A stretch of 64,000 bases of DNA from JASGMR01 sp963664675 (GCA_963664675.2 CAXXLB010000014.1:124001-188000); one strand, 5' to 3'; counted from the first letter of the stretch, positions 32,909 through 40,989 are shown. The notes: a model not told the origin generated them from the sequence alone. Numbers and translations are program-made.

Positions 32909-34444
32909 ATGGATGATGTGAACATAATTGAAATGAAAAACATCACGAAATATTTCCCGGGTATATTGGCCAATGATAATATAAATCTGGAATTGAAAAA
33001 AGGTGAAGTCCTGGCCCTTCTTGGAGAAAATGGTTCCGGAAAGACAACACTTATGAATATTTTATTCGGGCTTTATAAACAGGATGAAGGCGAAATATTT
33101 CTCAATGGTAAAAAAATAAAGATTCATTCTCCGTCCGATGCGTTAAATAATGGGATAGGAATGGTACAGCAACATTTTACAATAATACCTTCTTTTTCAG
33201 TATCAGAAAATGTAATTTTGGGATTGAAAGATGAAAAGTTTTTTATAAAAACAAAGAATGTAGATGAAAAAATAAGTAAGATAGGCAAGGAATATAAATT
33301 ACCTGTTGATCCCAAATCAAAGGTCTGGACACTCTCTGTGGGTGAAAAACAAAGAGTGGAAATTTTAAAAATATTATATCGTGGAGCAAATATACTTATT
33401 TTGGATGAACCGACAGCGGTTTTAACACCCACAGAAACCGATTCGTTATTCAAAGCGATTAGAAAATATACTTCTGAAGGCTGTTCGGTAATTTTTATAA
33501 GTCATAAACTGGATGAAGTGATGGAAATAAGTGACAGGGTGACTATTTTAAGAAAAGGAAAAAAGGTGAATACTTTTATTACAAAGGAGATTAACAAAAA
33601 AATTCTTGCCAGGGAAATGGTAGGAAGAGATGTTCTTCTTGATATAAAAAAACCCGATGTTGAAATTGGTGAAGAAGTATTGAAAATTGAAAATTTGTCT
33701 GTAAAAAATGATAAAGGATTGATGGCCGTTAAAAATCTTTCCTTGTCCATAAGAAAGGGTGAAATTCTTGGAATTGCAGGTGTTTCCGGGAATGGTCAGA
33801 AAGAGTTGTCCGAAGCAATATATGGATTGAGAAAGGTGGAAAACGGAGAAATCATTTTTTGTAATAAAAATATTACGCACAACGGAATAAAGAGAAATAT
33901 AATTCAGGGAATTTCTTTCATTCCTCAGGACAGAAAAGGCGTGGCAACAAGTCCAAATTTATCGGTTAGAGAAAATATTTTTGAAAAAACATTTGCAAAG
34001 GGACACGGATATTCTCCTTTTAATATTAAAAACAGAGAGATGAAAATAGAATCCGATAAGATAATTAAAGAGTATTCTATTTCCACTCCTAATTCGGAAA
34101 CAGTGATAAAACTGCTTTCAGGTGGTAACATACAGAAAGTGATTCTTGCGAGAGAATTATCTTTGAATCCTGAATTGATAATTGCTTCACATCCCACCAG
34201 AGGTCTTGATATAGGAGCTATGAATTATATTTATAATACTTTGCTGGAAGAGAAAAAGAAGGGACATTCAATCCTCCTGTTGGCTGGAGAACTTTATGAA
34301 ATATTCAGATTGTGTGATAGAGTTGCTGTGATATATGAAGGAGAGATAATGGGCTACACTCCCCCTGATCCAGATTATTACGATAAAATAGGTTTGATGA
34401 TGGCCGGTACTAAGATAGGTGATTTATTTGAAAATAAAAATTGA
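32909..34444 (+). CDS. BMP-type ABC transporter ATP-binding protein (two ABC domains)
   Basis: Fused double ABC ATPase of the nucleoside/sugar (NupO/RbsA-like) class. The first domain has Walker A GENGSGKT (about residues 38-45), the Q-loop MVQQHF, signature LSVGEKQR and Walker B LILDEPTA. The second has a degenerate P-loop GVSGNGQKEL, signature LSGGNIQKV and an altered Walker B IIASHPTRGLD. Such degeneracy of the second site is common in this class. At 511 residues it is normal. The start at 32909 follows ACAGGGTGATT. Its 3' end overlaps the first permease gene. Confidence 0.93.
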   Translation: MDDVNIIEMKNITKYFPGILANDNINLELKKGEVLALLGENGSGKTTLMNILFGLYKQDEGEIFLNGKKIKIHSPSDALNNGIGMVQQHFTIIPSFSVSENVILGLKDEKFFIKTKNVDEKISKIGKEYKLPVDPKSKVWTLSVGEKQRVEILKILYRGANILILDEPTAVLTPTETDSLFKAIRKYTSEGCSVIFISHKLDEVMEISDRVTILRKGKKVNTFITKEINKKILAREMVGRDVLLDIKKPDVEIGEEVLKIENLSVKNDKGLMAVKNLSLSIRKGEILGIAGVSGNGQKELSEAIYGLRKVENGEIIFCNKNITHNGIKRNIIQGISFIPQDRKGVATSPNLSVRENIFEKTFAKGHGYSPFNIKNREMKIESDKIIKEYSISTPNSETVIKLLSGGNIQKVILARELSLNPELIIASHPTRGLDIGAMNYIYNTLLEEKKKGHSILLLAGELYEIFRLCDRVAVIYEGEIMGYTPPDPDYYDKIGLMMAGTKIGDLFENKN

Positions 34445-35540
34445 AAAAAGACCGATTCTTTCAAATATTCAGAGTGTTTTTGTTACAATCATCTCTTTAT
34501 TGGTTTCAATATTAATAATGGGAATAATTCTTACAGTTTACTTCGCTTTTGATAAAAATTTAGATTTTGGTGGTGCTTTAAAATTAACTGCGGAATCATA
34601 TGCGGAAATGTTTTATTGGCCTTTTTTTGATCAATATGGTATTCAGAGTACTTTTTTAAAAATGATACCGCTTTCTTTTGTTGCGCTTGGCCTGATATTT
34701 GCATACAGGTTAAAGATATGGAATATTGGTGGTGAAGGTCAACTTTATATGGGAGCAATGGCCGCTACATATGGAGCGTTATTTTTATTTAAAGATGTGA
34801 ATAATCCAATTATTATGATTATACTTTTGATTTTTATGGGAGCGATTGGCGGAGGACTCTGGGCAGCAATTCCCGCGTTCATGAAGGCTTTTTTTAAAAC
34901 TGATGAAATAGTTATCACTTTAATGCTGAATTATATAGCAATATTCTTTGTGGATTATCTTGTCTACGGACCATGGAAAAATCCAGAAGGTTATGGATTT
35001 CCAGGGACGGCACCTCTTCCGGATTCTGCCAACTTACCTTATATAGGTAATTCCGATATTCATATAGGGATTATTTTTGTGGTAATTTTAGCAGTGATAA
35101 TGGCCTACATTTTTAAGAAGACAAAATGGGGATTTAACTCAAAAATAGTCGGTGATAATAAAGATAATGCAAAATATGCTGGAATAAATGTTAAATTTTA
35201 CACTATAATCTCTCTGGTGGTTAGTGGAATGATAGCGGGTATAGGTGGAGCAGTTCAAATGATGGGAACCCAACATTCTCTACAACACGGATTTTCTCCC
35301 GGATATGGTTTTACTGCGATAATAATAGCCTGGTTGGCGAAACTCAATCCAATTTCGGTCCTTTTAACCGGTTTCCTGTTTGGAGGTCTTTTAGTTGGAA
35401 CGGATTCTCTTCAAATGTTCTACGGGGTTCCGACTTCACTGGTAGATCTTTTCCAGGGGTTAGTACTGTTCTGTTTGCTTGGAGGAGAAGCAATAGCACG
35501 TTATAAAGTAGTTTTTAGGGAAAAGGAGGCTATTGTTTGA
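34428..35540 (+). CDS. BMP-type ABC transporter permease 1
   Basis: Polytopic permease of the BPD_transp_2 family (NupP-like). About eight to ten helices, with the conserved segment LKIWNIGGEGQLYMGAMAATYGA and VGDNKDNAKYAGINVKFYTIISLVVSGMIAGIGGAVQMMG, ending in AWLAKLNPISVLLTGFLFGGLLVG. The TTG at 34428 lies six bases from AGGTGA and is preferred; a GTG at 34419 in frame is possible. It overlaps the ATPase gene and ends inside the next permease's start region. Confidence 0.9.
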   Translation: MKIKIEKRPILSNIQSVFVTIISLLVSILIMGIILTVYFAFDKNLDFGGALKLTAESYAEMFYWPFFDQYGIQSTFLKMIPLSFVALGLIFAYRLKIWNIGGEGQLYMGAMAATYGALFLFKDVNNPIIMIILLIFMGAIGGGLWAAIPAFMKAFFKTDEIVITLMLNYIAIFFVDYLVYGPWKNPEGYGFPGTAPLPDSANLPYIGNSDIHIGIIFVVILAVIMAYIFKKTKWGFNSKIVGDNKDNAKYAGINVKFYTIISLVVSGMIAGIGGAVQMMGTQHSLQHGFSPGYGFTAIIIAWLAKLNPISVLLTGFLFGGLLVGTDSLQMFYGVPTSLVDLFQGLVLFCLLGGEAIARYKVVFREKEAIV

Positions 35541-36472
35541 TGGAAAATTCGTTTGTGGTTTCCACTTTAACGGCGGCTATAAGATCGGGTACTCCCTTGC
35601 TTTTTGCTGTTTTAGGTGATATTTTGACTGAGAGAACAGGCGTTATGAATCTGGGAATAGAAGGATTGATGCTTGTTGGAGCAATTGGGGGATTTTTCAC
35701 TTCGTATTTAACGGGAAATCTTTTGCTTGCAGTTATAGTTGCGATGGTTGCCGGAGCGTTATTAGCATCCGTACATGCCTTTTTTACAATAACCTTAAAA
35801 ATTAATCAGATCGTAAGCGGACTTGCCATAACTTTTCTGGGTACAGGTATCAGTGGAATTTGGGGAGCAAATTATGTAGGTATTGTAGCTGAAAAATTTG
35901 ATCCTGTCAAAATTCCTTTGCTTGGTGACATACCGTATATAGGGAAGATAATGTTCAATCAGGATTTATTGGTTTATATAAGTTATTTATTAGTTCCGGT
36001 ACTTTTTATATACATATACAGGACAAAATCGGGAATGATGTTGAGGGCGGTTGGTGAATCTCCGAGAGCGGCGGATTCAAGAGGTATAAGCGTAACGAAA
36101 ACAAGGTACCTATATACCATAGCCGGAGGAGCATTAACAGCAGTTGGCGGTGCATATCTTTCTCTGGCCTATAATTCAATGTGGATAGAAGATATGACTG
36201 CAGGGAAGGGGTGGATTGCTGTTGCTCTCGTGCTGTTTGCGACATGGGATCCTGCAAAGGCGATGTTAGGAGCATATTTGTTTGGAGGAATTACTGCTCT
36301 TGGATTAAGATTGCAGGCTATAGGCACACATATTTCATCTGACTTTTTAAAGATGCTGCCATATATTTTAACGGTTATTGTCCTTTTATTCACCTCAACT
36401 GAGAAGCTAAAAAGAAAAGTTGGAGCACCGGAGGCTTTGGGCATTCCATATTCGAGAGAAGACAGGGAATAA
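35540..36472 (+). CDS. BMP-type ABC transporter permease 2
   Basis: Second BPD_transp_2 permease (NupQ-like). TPLLFAVLGDILTERTGVMNLGIEGLMLVGAIGGF at the N-terminus is highly characteristic, as are LKINQIVSGLAITFLGTGISG and GKGWIAVALVLFATWDPAKAMLGAYLFGGI. The ATG at 35540 is 10 bases after GGAGG; the TTG one codon upstream is nearly as good. It completes the importer: one binding protein, one double ATPase and two permeases. Purine nucleoside uptake is the best family-based guess. Confidence 0.92.
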   Translation: MENSFVVSTLTAAIRSGTPLLFAVLGDILTERTGVMNLGIEGLMLVGAIGGFFTSYLTGNLLLAVIVAMVAGALLASVHAFFTITLKINQIVSGLAITFLGTGISGIWGANYVGIVAEKFDPVKIPLLGDIPYIGKIMFNQDLLVYISYLLVPVLFIYIYRTKSGMMLRAVGESPRAADSRGISVTKTRYLYTIAGGALTAVGGAYLSLAYNSMWIEDMTAGKGWIAVALVLFATWDPAKAMLGAYLFGGITALGLRLQAIGTHISSDFLKMLPYILTVIVLLFTSTEKLKRKVGAPEALGIPYSREDRE

Positions 36473-36478
36473 CTACAC

Positions 36479-36507
36479 TTGACAATGGAATTAATAAGTG
36501 ATATAAA
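36479..36507 (+). promoter_or_regulatory. Promoter of the Trp-codon leader and first TrpX-like gene
   Basis: TTGACA (36479-36484), 17 bases, TATAAA (36502-36507): eleven of twelve consensus positions at ideal spacing. RNA would start near 36514, about 22 bases before the leader peptide ATG. Confidence 0.88.
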
Positions 36508-36535
36508 ATGTATTAATAGATTGAAGGGAAAAATT

Positions 36536-36631
36536 ATGGCAAATTATAAGTTTATAGAAAACAGAAAAAAGAATACGAATCTTTGGTGGTGGAAGAGGAC
36601 CCTTTCGATAGGTTCTCTTTTTGTGCTGTAA
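36536..36631 (+). CDS. Leader peptide with three consecutive Trp codons
   Basis: A 31-codon ORF (ATG at 36536, TAA at 36629-36631) with GAAGGGA about seven bases upstream. Its middle reads NLWWWKRT, the three Trp codons being 36584-36592. It is too short and too charged to suggest an enzyme, and it sits between a promoter and an intrinsic terminator. This is the layout of trp-type attenuator leaders. The ribosome is expected to stall on the Trp codons when charged tRNA-Trp is scarce. No database support is claimed. Confidence 0.88.
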   Translation: MANYKFIENRKKNTNLWWWKRTLSIGSLFVL

Positions 36632-36658
36632 TTTATATAAAGAGATTATGGAAAGGGT
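36593..36658 (+). promoter_or_regulatory. Mutually exclusive attenuator structures, Trp unit
   Basis: ACCCTTTC (36599-36606), right after the Trp codons, is the exact complement of GAAAGGGT (36651-36658), the 5' arm of the terminator. This gives an antiterminator. A competing hairpin, AAGAGGACC (36593-36601) with GGTTCTCTT (36611-36619), nine pairs with one G-U, would tie up the antiterminator segment. A ribosome held at the Trp codons would cover the start of this hairpin. Confidence 0.8.
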
Positions 36659-36684
36659 ATCCGAAAGATGGATACCCTTTTTTT
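36652..36684 (+). terminator. Attenuator terminator upstream of the first TrpX-like gene
   Basis: AAAGGGTATCC (36652-36662) pairs perfectly with GGATACCCTTT (36670-36680), seven-base loop, followed by seven Ts (36678-36684). It lies 20 bases before the next gene's start. Confidence 0.92.
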
Positions 36685-36703
36685 ATTTTGAGGAGGATTA
36701 AAA

Positions 36704-37672
36704 ATGTTAAGAAAAATTTTATCTGTTCTGGTTATTTTATCTGTTGGTATGATTTTATTTGGGAATTTTTCAGTTGGAATTTCTTCAATCGTGGAGCATC
36801 CATCATTGAATGCTATCAGGGATGGAATAATTGATTATTTAAAAAGTAGTGAATTATCGAATGAGATTGAAATCGATTTCAAATGTGCTCAGGGAGATAT
36901 GAAAATAGCGAAGTCCATAGCAGATCAATTTGTGGGTGACAATGTTGATTTGATAATAGGGATTTCGACTCCGATTGCACAGGCATGTGCGGCCGCGACG
37001 AAAGAAATTCCGGTGCTGTTTTCCGCAGTGACGGATCCCATAGGAGCGGGACTGATTGCAAATATGGGATTGAATGAAAGCAATATTTCCGGAATATCAG
37101 ATTTAACACCGGTGCTGTCTCAATTTCAACTGTTGAAGTTATGCTTTCCGGAAACAAAAAAAGTAGGATTCATTTTCAATCCAAGTGAGGCCAATTCTGT
37201 AACTATTCTGGATTTATCAAAACAAGCTGCGGAACAATTGGGCATGGAAATAATAGAAATTTTGGGAACTACAACAACCGAGATGATAACTGCTTTAAAT
37301 GCGACCGTAGGCGATATTGATGCGATTTATATTGGAAATGATAACACTGCTGCTTCTTCAATTTCCAGCTTGGGAAGCATTGCAGAAAAAAATGCAAAGC
37401 CGATAATAGCTGCTTTTTTTGATGAAGGAGTCTTAATTGGTTTTGGATTCGATTATTATGAAGTTGGACTCAGAACAGGAGAACAGGCCTTGAAAATTTT
37501 GAATGGTGTGAATATTAATCAGATACCCAGCAAGATACTTCCTGCAGAAGTTTTAGAGCTTTATATTGATATTGATTTGGCGAATGTTATGAAGCTTGAA
37601 ATACCAGAAGTGGTTATAGAAAAAGCGGACATGATAATTGTAAACGGTGAGGAAATATATAGCAACAATTGA
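36704..37672 (+). CDS. TrpX-like ABC substrate-binding protein 1
   Basis: A signal peptide of about 22 residues precedes a periplasmic binding domain of the COG2984/TrpX family: GISSIVEHPSLNAIRDGIIDYL, DFKCAQGDMKIAKSIADQFVGDNVDLIIGISTPIAQACAAAT, VLFSAVTDPIGAGLI and IYIGNDNTAASSISSLGSIAEK. Members bind tryptophan or tyrosine in Streptococcus. Here the Trp-codon leader points to aromatic amino acids. AGGAGGA precedes the ATG at 36704. It is a close paralogue of the gene at 38015. It has no permease of its own; the shared permease and ATPase follow the second copy. No terminator is seen after it. Confidence 0.88.
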   Translation: MLRKILSVLVILSVGMILFGNFSVGISSIVEHPSLNAIRDGIIDYLKSSELSNEIEIDFKCAQGDMKIAKSIADQFVGDNVDLIIGISTPIAQACAAATKEIPVLFSAVTDPIGAGLIANMGLNESNISGISDLTPVLSQFQLLKLCFPETKKVGFIFNPSEANSVTILDLSKQAAEQLGMEIIEILGTTTTEMITALNATVGDIDAIYIGNDNTAASSISSLGSIAEKNAKPIIAAFFDEGVLIGFGFDYYEVGLRTGEQALKILNGVNINQIPSKILPAEVLELYIDIDLANVMKLEIPEVVIEKADMIIVNGEEIYSNN

Positions 37673-37768
37673 CATATTTTGAAATGAAAAAGAAATTCTT
37701 GAATAATATTACTTATTAAGCCTTTTAAAAAATCCTGATTGGTAGAATATGAATTTTTAACAATAGAC

Positions 37769-37798
37769 TTGACGGATTACATTTTTTTGTGGTATAAA
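37769..37798 (+). promoter_or_regulatory. Promoter of the aromatic-codon leader and second TrpX-like gene
   Basis: TTGACG (37769-37774), 18 bases, TATAAA (37793-37798). It gives the second binding protein and the downstream permease and ATPase genes their own transcription start. Confidence 0.78.
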
Positions 37799-37823
37799 TA
37801 AGTCAGAAACATTGGAGGATATT

Positions 37824-37931
37824 ATGAATAACCAAAATCCATTTCAGAGCAAATTGAATAGTTCGTTTTATTTTTATTATTTTTGGTGGAAGGCCCTTTC
37901 TAAGGACTCCCGCATTTCTGACATGGAATAG
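37824..37931 (+). CDS. Leader peptide with eight consecutive aromatic codons
   Basis: A 35-codon ORF (ATG at 37824, TAG at 37929-37931) with GGAGG five bases upstream. Residues 15-22 are FYFYYFWW, encoded by 37866-37889: three Phe, three Tyr and two Trp codons in a row. A lysine codon and then the antiterminator segment follow directly. Such a run is essentially unknown by chance in a short ORF. It identifies the peptide as a sensor for all three aromatic aminoacyl-tRNAs. The terminal part (residues 24-35) is polar. Confidence 0.9.
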   Translation: MNNQNPFQSKLNSSFYFYYFWWKALSKDSRISDME

Positions 37932-37952
37932 GTGGAGATAGATAGAAAGGGC
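37893..37952 (+). promoter_or_regulatory. Antiterminator pairing of the aromatic attenuator
   Basis: GCCCTTTCTA (37893-37902) is the exact complement of TAGAAAGGGC (37943-37952), the 5' arm of the terminator, giving a ten-pair antiterminator. A small competing hairpin, CCTT (37895-37898) with AAGG (37902-37905), is the only alternative I can see; it is weaker than in the Trp unit. Confidence 0.8.
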
Positions 37953-37977
37953 ATCCGAAAGGGATGCCCTTTTTTTT
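37946..37977 (+). terminator. Attenuator terminator upstream of the second TrpX-like gene
   Basis: AAAGGGCATCC (37946-37956) pairs perfectly with GGATGCCCTTT (37962-37972), loop GAAAG, followed by eight Ts (37970-37977). Sequence and loop closely resemble the terminator of the Trp unit. Confidence 0.93.
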
Positions 37978-38014
37978 ATTAAAATTATTCTTTTTATATA
38001 TTGGAGGTACCATA

Positions 38015-38986
38015 ATGAAGAAAATTCTTGTTCTATTGTTAGTCAGTTTGTTTTCAATTACCATTTTTGCCGAAGTAAAAATTGGAATTACCGCCGTTGT
38101 TGAGCATCCTGCACTTGATGCATGCAGGGAAGGTGTTTTAGATTTGCTTGAAGAGGAAGGATTGCTTGATGGAGTAATTGTTGATTTTCAGAATGCGCAG
38201 GGAGATATGAAAATTGCCAAATCTATCGCGGATAAATTTGTGAGTGATGGAGTTAATTTGATCGTTGCGATTGCTACCCCTGTTGCCCAGGCATGCGCCG
38301 GTGCTACAAAGAATATACCTATTGTTTTTTCCGCTGTGACTGATCCTGTTGGGGCGGGTTTGATTGAGAAATTGGGAAAGAATGAAGGAAATATAGTAGG
38401 TGTTAGTGATATGACGCCTGTGTTAACGCAACTTCAACTTTTGAAATTCGTCCTTCCTGATGCCGTAAAAGTTGGTTTTGTTTTCAATCCGAGTGAGGCA
38501 AACTCATTGACTCTTTTGGATTTAGCAAAACAAGCTGCGGAACAACTTGAAATGGAAATTATTGAAATCCCCGGTTCTACAACCAGTGAAATGATTACCT
38601 CAATGAATGCACTTATCGATGAGGTCGATGCAATTTATATTGGAACGGACAACACGGCTGCATCTTCGATTCAAAGTCTGGGTACGATAGCGAAGAACGC
38701 TGGTGTTCCAATTATTGCAGCGGATATAGATATTGCAAGGGGTGGAGGAGTAATTGGTTTCGGATTCAATTACTACAAAATAGGTTTAAAGACGGGAGAA
38801 CTTGTTGCGGAAATATTGAAGGGAACACCTGTGAATGAGTTAGAAAGTGGGATTCTTTCTGCCGATTCACTTGACTTATACATTGACTTAGATTTGGCTT
38901 CGGATTTGGAGCTTGAATTGCCTGAGTCTCTTATTGTTAAAGCTGACTTCATTGTTGAAAACGGTCAGGAAACTGAAATTAACTAG
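38015..38986 (+). CDS. TrpX-like ABC substrate-binding protein 2
   Basis: A signal peptide (MKKILVLLLVSLFSITIFA) precedes a COG2984/TrpX domain: GITAVVEHPALDACREGVLDLL, AQGDMKIAKSIADKFVSDGVNLIVAIATPVAQACAGAT, IVFSAVTDPVGAGLIEKLG and AIYIGTDNTAASSIQSLGTIAKNAGVPIIAADIDIARGGGVIGFG. The family-typical AADIDIARGG loop is complete here; copy 1 reads AAFFDEGVLIGFG, so the loop differs. The ATG at 38015 is seven bases from GGAGG; a longer frame to 37964 begins inside the terminator. It is followed by the permease and ATPase genes. The leader predicts control by Phe, Tyr and Trp. Confidence 0.9.
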   Translation: MKKILVLLLVSLFSITIFAEVKIGITAVVEHPALDACREGVLDLLEEEGLLDGVIVDFQNAQGDMKIAKSIADKFVSDGVNLIVAIATPVAQACAGATKNIPIVFSAVTDPVGAGLIEKLGKNEGNIVGVSDMTPVLTQLQLLKFVLPDAVKVGFVFNPSEANSLTLLDLAKQAAEQLEMEIIEIPGSTTSEMITSMNALIDEVDAIYIGTDNTAASSIQSLGTIAKNAGVPIIAADIDIARGGGVIGFGFNYYKIGLKTGELVAEILKGTPVNELESGILSADSLDLYIDLDLASDLELELPESLIVKADFIVENGQETEIN

Positions 38987-39000
38987 AAGGTGATGATGTA

Positions 39001-40020
39001 GTGATAATTTCTATTCTGGAAATAGGGACCATTCTTGGAATAATGGCGCTTGGAGTTTATTTAACATTCAGAATTTTAGATTTACCTGATTTAACCTGTG
39101 ATGGTTCCTTCGCTTTAGGAGGTGCAATAACTGTTGCCTCTCTTTTGAGTGGAATACCTGTAGTATATTGCATTTTTTTAGGAGCGATGGGAGGGGCTTT
39201 AGCGGGCCTTGCAACTGGATTGATACATACTAGATTGAAAGTTAATTCCTTATTGGCGGGAATATTAGTTATGACAATGATTTACTCTATAAATCTTAGA
39301 ATTATGAATGGACCTAACCTCCCGGTTCCCAGAGTATCTTCAAATGAAGAGATTCAAAGTTTTGAAGATCTGAGTGGTGGTACTAAACTTGACGAATTGT
39401 TTTCTGATTTTGGAGAAATGAAAGTATCGACAAAAAGTGATATTAAAGCACAATCGAATATCTTCAACAATGAAAAAGATGGAAGTGATTTAACTTTAAT
39501 TATTTTAATTACGTGCGGAATAATTTTTGTCCTGGCTATATTTTTAAGAACAGATATCGGTATGGCTATAAGGGCTTTTGGATCGAATAAAAATGCCGTT
39601 CAATCCTTTGGGATTTCAAAAAATGTGTTGGCAGTTCTTGGACTCGTTATTGCTAACTCTCTTGTCGGATTGAGCGGTTCGCTTTTTGCCCTCTACAGCG
39701 GATTTGCAGATGTGCAGATGGGTCAGTCCATGATAGTAACAGGATTGGCGGCGCTTATGTTGGGAGAAATAATTTTATCAAAAATAAATATTATTTATGG
39801 GTTATTTGCACCGATCATTGGTGGGATTTTATATCAACTGTTGTTATCTCTGGCAATTAAATATGGTTACAGAATAGGTTTATTGGCTTCGGATATGAAG
39901 TTGCTCACTGCGCTGTTTATTATAATTGTTATTGGAGTAAGTCTTGTGACGACGCAGAAGGAGGGAAAGAAAAAACTTAAGAAAGGGGTAAAAAAATTAT
40001 GGTCAAACTCAAAGATATAA
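39001..40020 (+). CDS. TrpY-like ABC transporter permease
   Basis: Polytopic permease of the COG4120 (TrpY-like, BPD_transp_2) family: GVYLTFRILDLPDLTCDGSFALGGAI near the N-terminus, then TGLIHTRLKVNSLLAGILVMTMIYSINLRIMN, then IGMAIRAFGSNKNAVQSFGI and VIANSLVGLSGSLFALYSGFADVQMG. A hydrophilic insert of about 45 residues (117-160) between helices is longer than in typical members. It starts at GTG 39001, after GAAGGTGATG. It overlaps the ATPase gene by 22 bases. With the ATPase it forms the single membrane core used by both TrpX-like proteins. Confidence 0.9.
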   Translation: MIISILEIGTILGIMALGVYLTFRILDLPDLTCDGSFALGGAITVASLLSGIPVVYCIFLGAMGGALAGLATGLIHTRLKVNSLLAGILVMTMIYSINLRIMNGPNLPVPRVSSNEEIQSFEDLSGGTKLDELFSDFGEMKVSTKSDIKAQSNIFNNEKDGSDLTLIILITCGIIFVLAIFLRTDIGMAIRAFGSNKNAVQSFGISKNVLAVLGLVIANSLVGLSGSLFALYSGFADVQMGQSMIVTGLAALMLGEIILSKINIIYGLFAPIIGGILYQLLLSLAIKYGYRIGLLASDMKLLTALFIIIVIGVSLVTTQKEGKKKLKKGVKKLWSNSKI

Positions 40021-40706
40021 AGGTTGTGTTCAACAAGGGTACCGAAAATGAAAAAATCGCCCTTGATAAAATTTCTTTAACTATAAAAGAAGGAGATTTT
40101 GTCACGATAATAGGTTCCAATGGGGCCGGGAAATCTACGATGCTTAAAGTTATTCTTGGAGAGATTTTTCCGAATTCCGGAATATATATGATCGATGATT
40201 CTGTAATGAATGGAACCAATTCATATAAATTAGCGAAATTTATAGGGAGGGTTTATCAGAATCCAAATTCAGGGGTTTTCCCAAATTTATCTATCAAAGA
40301 GAATCTTATTCTGGCCAGTAAGAAGGGAATGAGATATTTGGGATTTTCTAAAGTTTCTGATTTTGGAGTAGAATTGTTGACCAATCTGGGAATTGGATTG
40401 GAAAAAAGATTGAATACAAAAGCAGGGCATCTTTCCGGAGGGCAGAAGCAATCGCTCGCCATGGTGATGTCAATTATTTCGCGACCAAGATTACTTTTGC
40501 TGGATGAGCATACGGCTTCGTTGGACCCGCAGAGTTCAGAAAAGATAATGGAATTGACGAAGAGAATAAACATTGAATATGGAATAACAATAATGATGAT
40601 AACTCATAATATGGAAATTGCTTCCAAATATGGAAACAGATTCATTAAATTGAGTGAAGGTAGAATTTTAGAGGATTCAATAAGAGATCATGTAAGCGCA
40701 TCATAA
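39999..40706 (+). CDS. TrpZ-like ABC transporter ATP-binding protein
   Basis: Single ABC domain of the COG1101 family. Walker A is GSNGAGKST at about residues 40-48, then Q-loop VYQNP, signature LSGGQKQSLAM, Walker B LLLLDEHTASLDP (the Pro of the usual DEPTA is His here, a known trait of this group) and switch His in MITHNM. At 235 residues it is normal. AAAGGGG precedes the ATG at 39999. It is the last gene of the importer operon and is followed by a terminator about 100 bases on. Confidence 0.92.
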   Translation: MVKLKDIKVVFNKGTENEKIALDKISLTIKEGDFVTIIGSNGAGKSTMLKVILGEIFPNSGIYMIDDSVMNGTNSYKLAKFIGRVYQNPNSGVFPNLSIKENLILASKKGMRYLGFSKVSDFGVELLTNLGIGLEKRLNTKAGHLSGGQKQSLAMVMSIISRPRLLLLDEHTASLDPQSSEKIMELTKRINIEYGITIMMITHNMEIASKYGNRFIKLSEGRILEDSIRDHVSAS

Positions 40707-40803
40707 AATGAGTTATGACCCTTGTTATACCCCTTTTTATAGTTTGGCTATGAATTCTGTAAACCCATATTGTCTATTTTGATCTTTATAACATTATAAA
40801 CAA

Positions 40804-40830
40804 AGCACCCGCTGAGGGTGTTCTTTTTTT
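40804..40830 (+). terminator. Terminator after the TrpXYZ-like operon
   Basis: AGCACCC (40804-40810) pairs with GGGTGTT (40816-40822) with one G-U, five-base loop, then C and seven Ts. The rest of the 283-base gap to 40990 is AT-rich with no further feature seen. Confidence 0.8.
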
Positions 40831-40989
40831 GTCACAAAAAATTGTAGGAAGAAATATTTGAAAAATCTCTTTAACGAATTTCCAGAAAATAAAACTTAAT
40901 ATGAGTGCGAAAAGAGTTTTTTGTATAAATTTGAAAATTTTTTGCTATACAAATGAAAAAATATTACCCGGTAAAAATTAAAAAAGAAA

